From NCBI RefSeq assembly GCF_004342265.1, contig NZ_SMCS01000002.1, positions 372,001 to 436,000 of the forward strand: a DNA stretch of 64,000 nucleotides, read 5' to 3'. Each line of letters opens with the position of its first letter. The stretch's first letter is position 1. This DNA comes from Luteibacter rhizovicinus. Lineage in GTDB: Bacteria > Pseudomonadota > Gammaproteobacteria > Xanthomonadales > Rhodanobacteraceae. Positions 30,778 through 39,798 of this stretch are shown one piece after another. The translations under genes and the position numbers were made by a program. The notes below the pieces were generated by a model. That model was not told where the DNA came from and made no database searches. It worked only from the letters and a program-made list of their open reading frames with translations.

Positions 30778-32190
30778 ATGCAACCGAACGAAGAACGAGG
30801 GCTGGCCCGTTTTGCCCTGCGCTGCACCGCGTGGGCGGAAAGCTGGTTTCCCGATGCCTATGTGTTCGCCGCGCTGGCGGTCATTGTCGTCGCGTTGCTG
30901 GCGATGGGCATGGGCGCCACGCCGGTCGCGACCGTTACCGCCTTCGGCGACGGCTTCTGGAGCCTGATTCCCTTCACGATGCAGATGGCCTTCGTGGTCA
31001 TCGGCGGCTATGTCGTCGCGACAGCCCCGATCGTCGCGCGTTTTATCGAACGGCTGGCACGCGTGCCGCGCACGGGGCCCGGCGCGATCTGCTACGTCGG
31101 ACTCGTCAGCATGCTGGCTTCGCTGCTGAGCTGGGGTTTCTCGCTTGTTTTCGGGGGGCTGCTCGTTCGCGCGCTGGCCAGACGGGAAGACCTGCGCATG
31201 GACTACCGCGCGGCGGGAGCCGCGGCCTATCTCGGACTCGGCGCGGTATGGGCCATGGGACTGAGTTCGTCGGCGGCGCAATTGCAGGCCAATCCGGCGA
31301 GCATGCCGCCCGCCCTGTTGAAGATCACCGGCGTACTGCCCTTCAGCCAGACGATTTTCCTGTGGCAGTCGATCCTTCTCACCGTCGTGCTCATCGGCGT
31401 ATCGCTGGTGGTGTGCTGGCTGACTGCGCCCCGTGCGAACGCACGTACCGCACGCGATGTCGGCGTCGAGGACAACGTGTCGACGCCTCCGCTACCGAAG
31501 CGCGAGCGGCCCGGCGAATGGCTGGAATACAGCCCGGTGCTGTCGGTCCTGATCGGTTTGCTCGGCCTTGGCTGGCTGGCGCATGAGTTCGCCTCCAAGC
31601 CGGTCGTCACCGCGATCGCGAACCTCAATACCTATAACTTCATGTTCCTTACCGTAGGACTGTTGCTGCACTGGCGTCCGCGTAGTTTTCTCAATGCCGT
31701 GGCGCGTGCCGTTCCGAGTACCACCGGCGTACTCATCCAGTTTCCGCTTTACGGTGGCATTGCCGCGTTGCTCACGCAGGCGAAGGGCGCCAGCGGCGAG
31801 CCGCTCGCGCATCATCTGGCGAATGCTTTCGTGCGTATCGCATCGACGGATAGCTTCACGCTCGTCATGGGCGTGTATTCGGCGATTCTCGGATTCTTCG
31901 TGCCGTCGGGTGGCGGCAAGTGGGTCATCGAGGCGCCGTATGTGATGCAGGCCGCCAACGATCTGCACGTGCATCTTGGGTGGGCCGTGCAGGTTTATAA
32001 CGCGGCCGAGGCGTTGCCGAACCTGATCAATCCGTTCTGGATGCTGCCGTTGCTTGGTGTGCTTGGACTGAAAGCGCGCGATATCGTCGGCTTCACGTTT
32101 ATGCAGTTGCTGGTGCATATCCCGTTGGTGCTGGGGTTGCTGTGGTTGTTGGGGATGACGTTGGCGTATGTGCCGCCGGTGATGCCGTAG
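30778..32190 (+). CDS. atoE: Short-chain fatty acid transporter AtoE family
   Basis: This 470-residue membrane protein matches the AtoE family (PF02667). It starts LARFALRCTAWAESWFPDAYVFA, contains a loop LSWGFSLVFGGLLVRALARR and the conserved region FFVPSGGGKWVIEAPYVMQAA (about 380-400), and ends in NPFWMLPLLGVLGLKARDIVG. It should take up short-chain fatty acids such as butyrate or acetoacetate. No ato degradation genes are adjacent. A 46-bp palindrome follows at once. Confidence 0.9.
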   Translation: MQPNEERGLARFALRCTAWAESWFPDAYVFAALAVIVVALLAMGMGATPVATVTAFGDGFWSLIPFTMQMAFVVIGGYVVATAPIVARFIERLARVPRTGPGAICYVGLVSMLASLLSWGFSLVFGGLLVRALARREDLRMDYRAAGAAAYLGLGAVWAMGLSSSAAQLQANPASMPPALLKITGVLPFSQTIFLWQSILLTVVLIGVSLVVCWLTAPRANARTARDVGVEDNVSTPPLPKRERPGEWLEYSPVLSVLIGLLGLGWLAHEFASKPVVTAIANLNTYNFMFLTVGLLLHWRPRSFLNAVARAVPSTTGVLIQFPLYGGIAALLTQAKGASGEPLAHHLANAFVRIASTDSFTLVMGVYSAILGFFVPSGGGKWVIEAPYVMQAANDLHVHLGWAVQVYNAAEALPNLINPFWMLPLLGVLGLKARDIVGFTFMQLLVHIPLVLGLLWLLGMTLAYVPPVMP

Positions 32191-32244
32191 CGCACGTTGG
32201 GCAACGCAACACGGACCCAAAACATTACCGCGAACGTCCCTGCA

Positions 32245-32290
32245 CCCTCACCGTCATTCCGGCGCACGTGCGCCGGAATGACGGTGAGGG
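32245..32290. repeat. Perfect 46-bp palindrome between convergent genes
   Basis: The sequence starts CCCTCACCGTCATTCCGG and reads the same on both strands over 46 bases, centred on CAC|GTG at 32267/32268. It could act as a bidirectional terminator between atoE and the ABC permease, but has no T-run. It shares CCCTCACCGTC arms with the hairpin at 36919-36961, pointing to a REP-like family. Confidence 0.85.
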
Positions 32291-32329
32291 AGGTTGTCGT
32301 GCCACTGCGACATCTCCCTCGACCCGGCC

Positions 32330-33652
32330 CTACAACTCCCGCAACGCCGTCGTCACCGGCACCCGCGCGGCGCGCACCGCGGGAAACAACCCGCCGATAA
32401 ACCCGATCGCCAACGCCCACTTCAACCCGGTCCACAGCAACGCAGGCGATACCTTGAACTGAAAGACGACCTGACTGAAGTTCGCCCCCAGCGTCGACGC
32501 GGTGTATCCGTTGAATATCGCCCAGACGATGCCAGCTCCGATCGCTCCGCCGATCAATGCCAGCAGCATTGTCTCCAACATCACGGACACCACGACCGGA
32601 ATACCGCGAAACCCGATGGCTCTCAGCGTGGCTATCTCGCGAGAGCGCGCGGCGATGGCGGCGAACATGGTGTTCAGCGCACCGAATACCGCACCCACCG
32701 CCATGATCGCACCCACGACGATACCCACGATGCGCAATACCTTGGTCAGACCCTCGGATTGTTTACCGAAGTATTCCTTCGTCGTCGTTACGTCGACCTT
32801 GATGCGCGGATCGCTGACCAGCGCCGCCTTGAACGTATCGAATGCCTGCGGCGAGTCGAGGAGCACGGTGATCGATTGCACGCTGCTGCCCCGGCGATAC
32901 GCCGAAGCCACGCTTTGCGTGTCGCCCCACAGTTCCGATTCCAGCACATCGCCCGATGCAAACACGCCAACGACCGTCCAGGTCTGCCCGGCAAGACGAA
33001 GCTCCTTGCCGACATCCAGTCCTTCGAATTGCTTGCGCGCGCCTTCGCCCACGATGAGTTCGCGCAGTCCCGGTTTGAACTTGCGTCCCTGCGTGATACG
33101 CACCTGATCGCGTAGCCCCCACACGGCGTCGCTGACGCCGCGAATAGGCACGTTCGCGTCGCTGTTCGGATCGCCCTTCATCGGAAGGTTCGCCACGACG
33201 ACGATTTCACCCGACGCCGTCGGCCTGCCCTGCGCATCCTTGCGCACACCGGGTGCCTGCATCACGACATTGGCGCTGTCGCGATCCATGACCGAATTAA
33301 GCTCGGCCTGCGAGCCGCCGCGCAGGACAATCGCCGTGCGGTCGTTGCCCGCCGATTGCAGCGTGGCACTGAAACCGTCGCTCATGGCCAGCATCGCAAC
33401 CAGCACACCGACGACGCCCGCAATGCCGATCACCACGACCGACGACGAGCCGATGCGCTGACGCAATGTACTGAGTCCGACGCGGGTGACCGACCAGGTC
33501 TGCCGGCCGCGACGGGTGAATACCATCCATAACGCCAGACCTACGGCGATGATGACGACGCCTTGCCAGGGGAGGCTGATCCACAGGGCAAGGAAGGCGG
33601 CGACGACAACGAGCATGCCGAGTCCGAAGAAGAACTTGTTCATGGCTTTCAC
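32330..33652 (-). CDS. MacB-like ABC transporter permease (second permease)
   Basis: A GTG at 33652 with AAGGAGA 8 bases upstream is the likely start (440 residues); an ATG at 33643 is an alternative. After a short leading hydrophobic segment (about 8-45), the MacB/FtsX layout is seen: a helix near 75-95, a large periplasmic domain (about 100-300) and three C-terminal helices. SREIATLRAIGFRG marks the FtsX coupling loop. With the neighbouring permease, ATPase and adaptor it forms a tripartite-type efflux complex. The substrate is unknown. Confidence 0.87.
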   Translation of the reverse strand: MKAMNKFFFGLGMLVVVAAFLALWISLPWQGVVIIAVGLALWMVFTRRGRQTWSVTRVGLSTLRQRIGSSSVVVIGIAGVVGVLVAMLAMSDGFSATLQSAGNDRTAIVLRGGSQAELNSVMDRDSANVVMQAPGVRKDAQGRPTASGEIVVVANLPMKGDPNSDANVPIRGVSDAVWGLRDQVRITQGRKFKPGLRELIVGEGARKQFEGLDVGKELRLAGQTWTVVGVFASGDVLESELWGDTQSVASAYRRGSSVQSITVLLDSPQAFDTFKAALVSDPRIKVDVTTTKEYFGKQSEGLTKVLRIVGIVVGAIMAVGAVFGALNTMFAAIAARSREIATLRAIGFRGIPVVVSVMLETMLLALIGGAIGAGIVWAIFNGYTASTLGANFSQVVFQFKVSPALLWTGLKWALAIGFIGGLFPAVRAARVPVTTALREL

Positions 33653-33665
33653 GGGATAGTTCTCC

Positions 33666-34829
33666 TTAGCGACCGGCAAGCGCGTCGACGATGTTCAGTC
33701 GCATGGCGCGCATGGCAGGCAATGCCCCCACGGCGGCGCCGATAACGATCATCAGCACGATCCCGAGGACCCACGTACCTGTACCGATAGGTGGCAACTG
33801 CAACATGCCTCCGCTGCCCGCACTGATGATCGGGACGAGTACCGCGGCAAGCGCCAGTCCAAGAATGCCGCCGATAAGCAGCAACAGCACGCCTTCGGAC
33901 AACACCATGGCCAGGACGCTACGGCTCGAGAAACCGATCGTCTTCAGCACGGCCAGTTCGTTGGTGCGTTCGCGTACGGCCTGAGCCATCGTGTTCGCCG
34001 TCAGCAGGATCAGGGTAAAGAACACCGCGCCCATGATCGACCCGACGATGAGCCCGATATTGCCAAGCTGCTTCGCGAACGATGCATTGAACGCCTGCTC
34101 GCTCTGCGACTTGGTTTCATGGTCGGAGTTGGCCGAGAGCGCATCGATGGCTTTCGCGACGCGATCAGCCTCCTTCGCATTGGTGAGTTTCACGATGTAC
34201 CAGCCGACCGTCCCCTTCGTGTATGCGTTGGCTTCATCGAAGTAGGTCCAATGGAACAGGAACTGCTGATCGGTGCCGTTGGCGGCACCCTTGGCCGGCG
34301 TGTAGATGCCGACGATATCGAACGGCCAGGTCTTGTCGCCGTTCTTGCGTGGAAAGATCGTCGACTGAAGCGGAATCTTGTCGCCCACCTTCCAGCCGTA
34401 GCGCTTGGCCAGCGAGGCACCGACAATGGCGCCCGTTCGAGTCTGCTCGTAGGCTTTGCGTTGGTCGGCGGGGAGCTCGATCTCTTTATACATATCGAGA
34501 TAGTTGTCGCTGACGGCAAAGCTCAGCACGAAGTTCTTCGGGTCCTGGAAGATGCCACCGAACCAGTTCGCGTGACCGACCGTGGCCACGCCGGGTATGG
34601 CGGCGACGCGTGTGGCAAGGCTGGCCGGTAGCGACTGGATGATTGAATAACGCGACGTCACGATCAGCCGGTCGACGCCCACGACGCTGTTGCCGCCCGA
34701 CGTAAACGCGATGCGTACCGCGTCGAGCATGCCGAACAAGAGGAAGGCGGCAAGAATCGATACCAGCGTCAGGAACGTGCGCGACTTGCGCCGGAAAAGC
34801 GCGGCCCAGATCAGATGCAGATATTTCAT
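33666..34829 (-). CDS. MacB-like ABC transporter permease (first permease)
   Basis: This 387-residue protein has an N-terminal helix (about 15-40, FLTLVSILAAFLLFGML) after the typical RRKSRTFLT motif. A periplasmic MacB_PCD domain (45-265) and three C-terminal helices (about 270-380) follow, with the coupling motif RTNELAVLKTIGFSSRSVL. It is paired with a second, different permease 13 bases downstream, so the transporter is probably a heterodimer powered by the single ATPase upstream. Confidence 0.9.
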   Translation of the reverse strand: MKYLHLIWAALFRRKSRTFLTLVSILAAFLLFGMLDAVRIAFTSGGNSVVGVDRLIVTSRYSIIQSLPASLATRVAAIPGVATVGHANWFGGIFQDPKNFVLSFAVSDNYLDMYKEIELPADQRKAYEQTRTGAIVGASLAKRYGWKVGDKIPLQSTIFPRKNGDKTWPFDIVGIYTPAKGAANGTDQQFLFHWTYFDEANAYTKGTVGWYIVKLTNAKEADRVAKAIDALSANSDHETKSQSEQAFNASFAKQLGNIGLIVGSIMGAVFFTLILLTANTMAQAVRERTNELAVLKTIGFSSRSVLAMVLSEGVLLLLIGGILGLALAAVLVPIISAGSGGMLQLPPIGTGTWVLGIVLMIVIGAAVGALPAMRAMRLNIVDALAGR

Positions 34830-34839
34830 GGCGCTTCCC

Positions 34840-35526
34840 TCAGCCGATGGCCTGTTCGACCAGCGTGCCCTTGTCGAGGTGCAGGGTGTGATTGGCGTAT
34901 TCCGCGGCCTTGGGGTCGTGGGTCACCATCACGATCGTCTTGCCGTGTTCGCGATTGAGTTCGCGCAGCAGGCCGAGCACGTCTTCCGCCGACTGGCGGT
35001 CGAGATCGCCCGTCGGCTCGTCGCAAACCAGCAACGTGGGATCGGAAACGATGGCGCGCGCGATGGCGACACGCTGCTGCTGACCGCCCGACAGCTCGCC
35101 GGGTTTATGCGTGGCGCGATCTTCCAGACCCACGAGTTGCAGCGCGATCGATGCATTCTGCCGTCGCTGCGCACTGGATAGCTTCGTGAGTAGCAACGGC
35201 AGTTCGACGTTGCGCTGCGCGGTCAGCATCGGCATCAGGTTATAGAACTGAAACACGAAACCGACATGCGTCGCGCGCCAGCGGGCAAGCGAACCGCTGC
35301 TCATCTTGTCGATGCGTTCACCGGCGACGGTGATGCTGCCACCTGTCGGCGTATCCAGACCGCCGATCATGTTTAGCAGTGTTGTCTTACCCGAGCCCGA
35401 CGGCCCCATCAGCGCGAGGAAATCGCCTTCCTCGATTTTCAGATCCACGCCGTGCAGCACTTCCACTTTCTGTTTGCCGCGTTCGTACACCTTGGAGAGG
35501 TCGTCGATATCGATCAATGTGGTCAT
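34840..35526 (-). CDS. ABC transporter ATPase, MacB/LolD type
   Basis: The 228-residue ATPase shows Walker [10 protein letters not shown] (about 41-49), Q-loop [10 protein letters not shown], signature [14 protein letters not shown] and Walker [13 protein letters not shown], ending with H-loop MVTHDP. The motifs are complete. It energises the two FtsX-type permeases downstream and lies 29 bases after the adaptor gene, giving the operon order adaptor-ATPase-permease-permease. Confidence 0.94.
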   Translation of the reverse strand: MTTLIDIDDLSKVYERGKQKVEVLHGVDLKIEEGDFLALMGPSGSGKTTLLNMIGGLDTPTGGSITVAGERIDKMSSGSLARWRATHVGFVFQFYNLMPMLTAQRNVELPLLLTKLSSAQRRQNASIALQLVGLEDRATHKPGELSGGQQQRVAIARAIVSDPTLLVCDEPTGDLDRQSAEDVLGLLRELNREHGKTIVMVTHDPKAAEYANHTLHLDKGTLVEQAIG

Positions 35527-35555
35527 GGGTCGGGCTCCGGTGATGGATGTCGCGC

Positions 35556-36800
35556 TCAGGGCGCGGGTTCGTTGGCGACGGCTGAGCCGTCCTTCAGTTC
35601 GGCGGGAGGCGAAACGACCAGCGTGTCGCCCGTGTTCAGGCCATCGGGGACAAGCCGCAGGTCGCCATAGGCATTCTTCGCCGGGACGACATCGCGCTTC
35701 CTTGCATGACCTTCCGTAACGAGGAAGACGACATCGTGGCCGTCGCGATGGACGATGGTCGTCGCGGGGATGAGGACGCCGCGAGGTACGGCCGCATCCA
35801 CCGCCTTGCGTTCGAGAAAGGAGACGCGGGCACCCATGTCGGGAACGATGCGCCCGTCCTTGTTTTCCAGCGCCACACGCACTTTTACCGTTGCCTTGCC
35901 GCGGTCGGCGGCGGGAACGATGGCGATCACGTGTGCCGGAATCTTCCAGTCGGGATACGCGTCCAGCACGGCTTCGGCCGGCATGTCGGCCTTGACGCGA
36001 CCGATGTATGCCTCGTTGACGTCGACATCGACTTCGAGCGAATCCATGTCGACGATAGTGCCGACGCCCGTGCGCGTGAACCCGCCGCCCGCCGAAAGAG
36101 GCGAGACGATTTCGCCGACTTGTGCCGCCTTGTCGGTGATCACGCCATCGAAGGGCGCGCGCACGATCGTGTAGTCGAGATTGACGTTCGCGACAGCGAC
36201 CTGTGCCTCGGCCGAGTCGGCCTGACGCCGCGCCGTATTCAACTGCGCGCGTAACGTCGAGGCCTGCGTACGTGCCTGTTCCGCGATCTGCTTGGACACC
36301 AGCCCTCGCCCGACCAGTGCGTCCTGGCGGTCCGCGTCGCGCAACGCCTGATCCAGTTGCGCCTGCGCCTGGGCCACCTGGGCGTGCGACGCCGCCGCGC
36401 TGGCCCGGTAAGCGTCGAGGCTGGCGCGGGTAGCGTTGTCTTCCAGGCGGGCCAGTATCTGACCCTTATGCACCCGGTCGCCTTCTTCGATCAGCACTTC
36501 GGTCAATGTCCCGGTGATCTGGGCAGAAACCGTGGCTTGCCGACGCGCGGTGACATAGCCAGTGGCCTGAAGCACGGCGCCCGCATCGGGGTTGCTCGCC
36601 GGCGATACGGCGGTCGCGGTATGTATGGCTATGGGACGCCGTCCCATGACATACCAGGTCCCGCCAGCCAGGATGGCCACCACGACGACTGCGATGCCTG
36701 CGATCAACGCGATGCGACCACCGCGTCCCCCGCCGCCGTGCTGCTCGCGATGCGACTTCTCAATCCTGAGCTGCTTCAGGAGTTCAGCGTTGCTACTCAT
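35556..36800 (-). CDS. HlyD/MacA-type periplasmic adaptor of the ABC efflux system
   Basis: This 414-residue protein has an N-terminal cytoplasmic stretch, one membrane anchor (about 28-50, IALIAGIAVVVVAILAGGTWYVM), a lipoyl-like hairpin domain split by a long coiled coil (about 110-210, Ala/Gln-rich) and beta-barrel and membrane-proximal domains after. These are standard for MacA/AcrA adaptors linking an inner-membrane pump to an outer-membrane channel. It is first in the four-gene ABC operon. No outer-membrane factor is encoded nearby, so a shared TolC is likely. Confidence 0.9.
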   Translation of the reverse strand: MSSNAELLKQLRIEKSHREQHGGGGRGGRIALIAGIAVVVVAILAGGTWYVMGRRPIAIHTATAVSPASNPDAGAVLQATGYVTARRQATVSAQITGTLTEVLIEEGDRVHKGQILARLEDNATRASLDAYRASAAASHAQVAQAQAQLDQALRDADRQDALVGRGLVSKQIAEQARTQASTLRAQLNTARRQADSAEAQVAVANVNLDYTIVRAPFDGVITDKAAQVGEIVSPLSAGGGFTRTGVGTIVDMDSLEVDVDVNEAYIGRVKADMPAEAVLDAYPDWKIPAHVIAIVPAADRGKATVKVRVALENKDGRIVPDMGARVSFLERKAVDAAVPRGVLIPATTIVHRDGHDVVFLVTEGHARKRDVVPAKNAYGDLRLVPDGLNTGDTLVVSPPAELKDGSAVANEPAP

Positions 36801-36918
36801 GCGTTTCCTCGCCCCCGCGGCATCCGCCGCCCGTGATGAAGCATGCGCTCCGTAAGAATTCGAAGGAACTACGGGGCATCAGGTGGTGGGAGTGACAGGT
36901 GTCAGGCCGAAAGTCGCG

Positions 36919-36961
36919 CCCCTCACCGTCGCCCTGCCTGCGCAGGGGCGACGGTGAGGGG
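36919..36961. repeat. Long hairpin of the CCCTCACCGTC repeat family
   Basis: CCCCTCACCGTCGCCC and GGGCGACGGTGAGGGG form a 16-bp stem around a short inner stem TGC/GCA. It shares its outer arms with the palindrome at 32245-32290. It lies in the divergent gap between the adaptor gene and the FAH-family gene. Confidence 0.8.
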
Positions 36962-37022
36962 TAGAAACGCGACGCAGAGGCATGCGCTTCCCGACATCGC
37001 CCACGCCCGCTACCCTTCCCCC

Positions 37023-37709
37023 ATGACCACCATCATCACCGCCCCCACCGCCCCGACAGTCCCCGTCCAGGGAAGCGACCTGCGCTTCCCCGTACGCCGC
37101 ATCTTCTGCATCGGCCGGAATTACGCCGACCACGCCAGGGAAATGGGCGCCACGGCGGATACGGCAAACCCCATGTTTTTCTGCAAACCCGCGGATGCCG
37201 TGGTAACCGACGGGGCCGACCTGCCCTATCCGTCCGTCACCAGCGATCTTCATCACGAAGTCGAGATGGTCGTGGCCCTGAAGGCCGGTGGCAGCGACAT
37301 CGCCCCTGCCGACGCCGCCGGCCTGATCTGGGGCTATGGCGTGGGCCTGGACCTGACCCGCCGCGACCTGCAGGCACAGGCGAAAGCCAAGGGCGCTCCG
37401 TGGGACGTTGCGAAGGGTTTCGACCATTCGGCGCCGGTATCCGCGCTGCGCGCTGCCGAAACCGGGGTACCCGGCCCCGAAACGGAGATTACCCTTCGGA
37501 TAAACGGGGATGTGCGCCAGCGGGCCACGCTGGGCGACATGCTCCTGGACGTACCCCATATCATCGCGGCATTGTCGAAGCTGTTCGAACTGAAAGCGGG
37601 CGATCTCATTTTCACCGGCACGCCCGCGGGCGTATCGGCGCTTCAACGGGGCGATCGTTACGAAGCCGAGCTGGTCGGCTTCGCGACGCTCTCCGGCAAG
37701 GTAATCTGA
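37023..37709 (+). CDS. Fumarylacetoacetate hydrolase (FAH)-family protein
   Basis: The ATG at 37023 gives 228 residues, normal for the short bacterial FAH proteins. Visible motifs are IFCIGRNYADHAREMG (near residue 25), the metal-binding HHEVEMVVAL (E-x-E type, near 80) and a GLDLTRRDLQ segment, plus FTGTPAGVSALQRGD near the end. These enzymes hydrolyse or decarboxylate acylpyruvates; related ones are oxaloacetate decarboxylases. The exact substrate is not visible. An upstream in-frame start is rejected because it would run through the repeat at 36919-36961. Confidence 0.9.
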   Translation: MTTIITAPTAPTVPVQGSDLRFPVRRIFCIGRNYADHAREMGATADTANPMFFCKPADAVVTDGADLPYPSVTSDLHHEVEMVVALKAGGSDIAPADAAGLIWGYGVGLDLTRRDLQAQAKAKGAPWDVAKGFDHSAPVSALRAAETGVPGPETEITLRINGDVRQRATLGDMLLDVPHIIAALSKLFELKAGDLIFTGTPAGVSALQRGDRYEAELVGFATLSGKVI

Positions 37710-37775
37710 CGTTTCGCGCCCTGCTTACATATAAACGATTAGTTTTCGCCCACCGCACACGAGGAGCAACAACCG

Positions 37776-38180
37776 ATGAGCCTTATTTCGGAATTCAAGA
37801 CATTCGCGCTGCGTGGCAACGTAGTCGACCTGGCTGTCGGTGTGGTGATCGGTGCCGCCTTCGGCAAGATCGTCACGGCGCTGGTCGACAACATCATCAT
37901 GCCGCCCATCGGCTATCTGATTGGCGGTATCGACTTCTCCGACTGGAAGTGGGTGCTCAAGGCGGGCGACCCGACCACCAAGACGGCCGAGGTCGCCGTT
38001 CAGTACGGTGTCTTCATCAACGTGCTGATCCAGTTCGTCATCATCGCGTTCGCCATCTTCCTCGTCGTCAAGGCGATCAACCGCATGACGCGTCGCGAAG
38101 CCGCCGCTCCTGTCACGCCGCCGGACGTGGTGGTCCTGCAGGAAATCCGCGACCTGCTGAAAGCGGATCGACAGAAGTAA
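37776..38180 (+). CDS. mscL: Large-conductance mechanosensitive channel MscL
   Basis: The 134-residue protein has the MscL N-terminus [32 protein letters not shown] (split; amphipathic helix then TM1), a periplasmic loop, TM2 (about 83-105, [25 protein letters not shown]) and a charged C-terminal helical bundle. It opens on hypo-osmotic shock to release solutes. Length is typical, and GAGG precedes the ATG. Confidence 0.97.
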   Translation: MSLISEFKTFALRGNVVDLAVGVVIGAAFGKIVTALVDNIIMPPIGYLIGGIDFSDWKWVLKAGDPTTKTAEVAVQYGVFINVLIQFVIIAFAIFLVVKAINRMTRREAAAPVTPPDVVVLQEIRDLLKADRQK

Positions 38181-38275
38181 GCGGAGCGGGATCCACCTCC
38201 AAAACCGTGACCTTCGGCCTAGAAGTACGTGAGTCGAATAGACACATAATCGGGACTTTCCCACCGGGGGTCCCC

Positions 38276-39718
38276 ATGAACCGTATCGTTCGCTTCCACG
38301 CGCTGGCACTTGGCCTGTCGCTTGCCTTATCGGCGCAGGCCGCCGATAAGGCCACCACTATTCCCGCAAAAGCGGTCAGCGCAGCCGAACAGCTGCGCGA
38401 TCGCGCCGTGACCGACCAGACGGCATACAAGGTCGTCGAGTCGCTGACGACGGAAGTCGGTCCGCGCGTCGCGGGCAGCCCGAACGACGAGCGCGGCCGT
38501 GCATGGGCCGTGGCTAAGTTCAAGGAACTCGGCTTCGACAAGGTCTATACCGAGAAGGTGACCTACCCGCTTTGGGAGCGCCGCAGCGAGCACGGCGCGA
38601 TCGTGTCGCCCTATCCTCAGCCGCTGACGCTGACTGCGCTTGGCTACTCCGCAGGCACGCCCAAGGGCGGCCTGACTGCCGATGTCGTCGGCTTCGCGGA
38701 CCTCGATGCCCTGAAGGCAGCGGATGCAGCCACGATCAAGGGCAAGATCGTCTACGTCAGCACCCACATGCAGCGTCAGAAGGACGGGCACGATTACGGT
38801 ATGGGCTCGGCCACTCGCACACTCGGTGCCGTCCTTGCCGCCCAGAAAGGCGCGGCCGCTTATCTCCTGCGCTCCGCCGGCACGGATGCACACAGCCGCA
38901 CACCGCACACGGGCGTGACCGGATTCCGCGACGAGAAGCAGGCCATTCCGGCCGCCGCGCTCTCGCTGCCGGACGCCGACCAGCTTGAACGCGTCCTGGC
39001 CAGCGGCAAGCCGGTGACACTGAAGCTAGACCTCGATGTCGGTTTCAACGGCACCTATACCGGCGCCAACGTCATCGGCGAGATCACCGGCCGCAAGCAT
39101 CCCGATCAGGTCGTCGCCATCGGCGGACATCTGGATTCATGGGATCTCGGCACGGGCGCCATCGACGACGGCGCGGGCGTGGCCATCGCCATGGCGGCCG
39201 CCAAGCTCATCAAGGACATGCCGCAGCGTCCGGACCGCACGATTCGCGTGATCGCTTTCGCGAACGAGGAGATGGGTCTGTGGGGCGGTCGTGCCTATGC
39301 CGACCAGCATGCCAAGGATGTGGCGAAGCACCAGCTCGGTACGGAATCCGATTTCGGTTCCGGCAAGATCTGGCGCATGACGGCGAGCGTAAAGCCGGAA
39401 GCACGCGGCGCCATCGAACAGATCGCCAAGGTCATCGAACCCCTGGGTGTCGCCTACGACGCCACGAAACCGGGTGGCGGCGGTTCCGACCTGTCGCAGA
39501 TGCACGGCAAGGGCATGGCCGCGCTGTCGCTCACGCAGGACGGTACCGACTATTTCGACTACCACCACACGGCGAACGACACGCTGGACAAGATCGATCC
39601 GAAGGATCTGGCCCAGAACGTCGCCGTGTACGCCGTGTTCTCGTACATGGCCGCCCAGGCCAACGGCGACTTCGGCTCGGCACCGAATGCGTTTGCCAAT
39701 GACGGCGCGCGCGACTGA
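38276..39718 (+). CDS. Exported M28-family zinc peptidase
   Basis: The ATG at 38276 starts a signal peptide (LALGLSLALSAQAA, cleaved near residue 22), giving 480 residues. A PA-like insert precedes the M28 catalytic domain. Metal ligands and catalytic residues are visible: His285 in GGHLDSWD, Asp297 in AIDDGAG, Glu331-Glu332 in ANEEMG, Asp359 in ESDFGSG and the late His in FDYHHTANDT. It is likely a periplasmic aminopeptidase or carboxypeptidase, as in PM20/plasma glutamate carboxypeptidase-like proteins. Confidence 0.92.
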   Translation: MNRIVRFHALALGLSLALSAQAADKATTIPAKAVSAAEQLRDRAVTDQTAYKVVESLTTEVGPRVAGSPNDERGRAWAVAKFKELGFDKVYTEKVTYPLWERRSEHGAIVSPYPQPLTLTALGYSAGTPKGGLTADVVGFADLDALKAADAATIKGKIVYVSTHMQRQKDGHDYGMGSATRTLGAVLAAQKGAAAYLLRSAGTDAHSRTPHTGVTGFRDEKQAIPAAALSLPDADQLERVLASGKPVTLKLDLDVGFNGTYTGANVIGEITGRKHPDQVVAIGGHLDSWDLGTGAIDDGAGVAIAMAAAKLIKDMPQRPDRTIRVIAFANEEMGLWGGRAYADQHAKDVAKHQLGTESDFGSGKIWRMTASVKPEARGAIEQIAKVIEPLGVAYDATKPGGGGSDLSQMHGKGMAALSLTQDGTDYFDYHHTANDTLDKIDPKDLAQNVAVYAVFSYMAAQANGDFGSAPNAFANDGARD

Positions 39719-39725
39719 GTAAGAA

Positions 39726-39753
39726 CTGGCGCGTCTCTCCTGGGACGCGCCAG
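39726..39753. terminator. Hairpin between convergent peptidase and RND genes
   Basis: CTGGCGCGTC and GACGCGCCAG form a perfect 10-bp stem with an 8-base loop, 7 bases after the peptidase stop. It lacks a T-run on either strand, so termination is probably weak or factor-assisted. Confidence 0.5.
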
Positions 39754-39798
39754 ACACCGTCGCGCCGGACACCTTGTGTATGAGCCCGGAAGGCCGCG

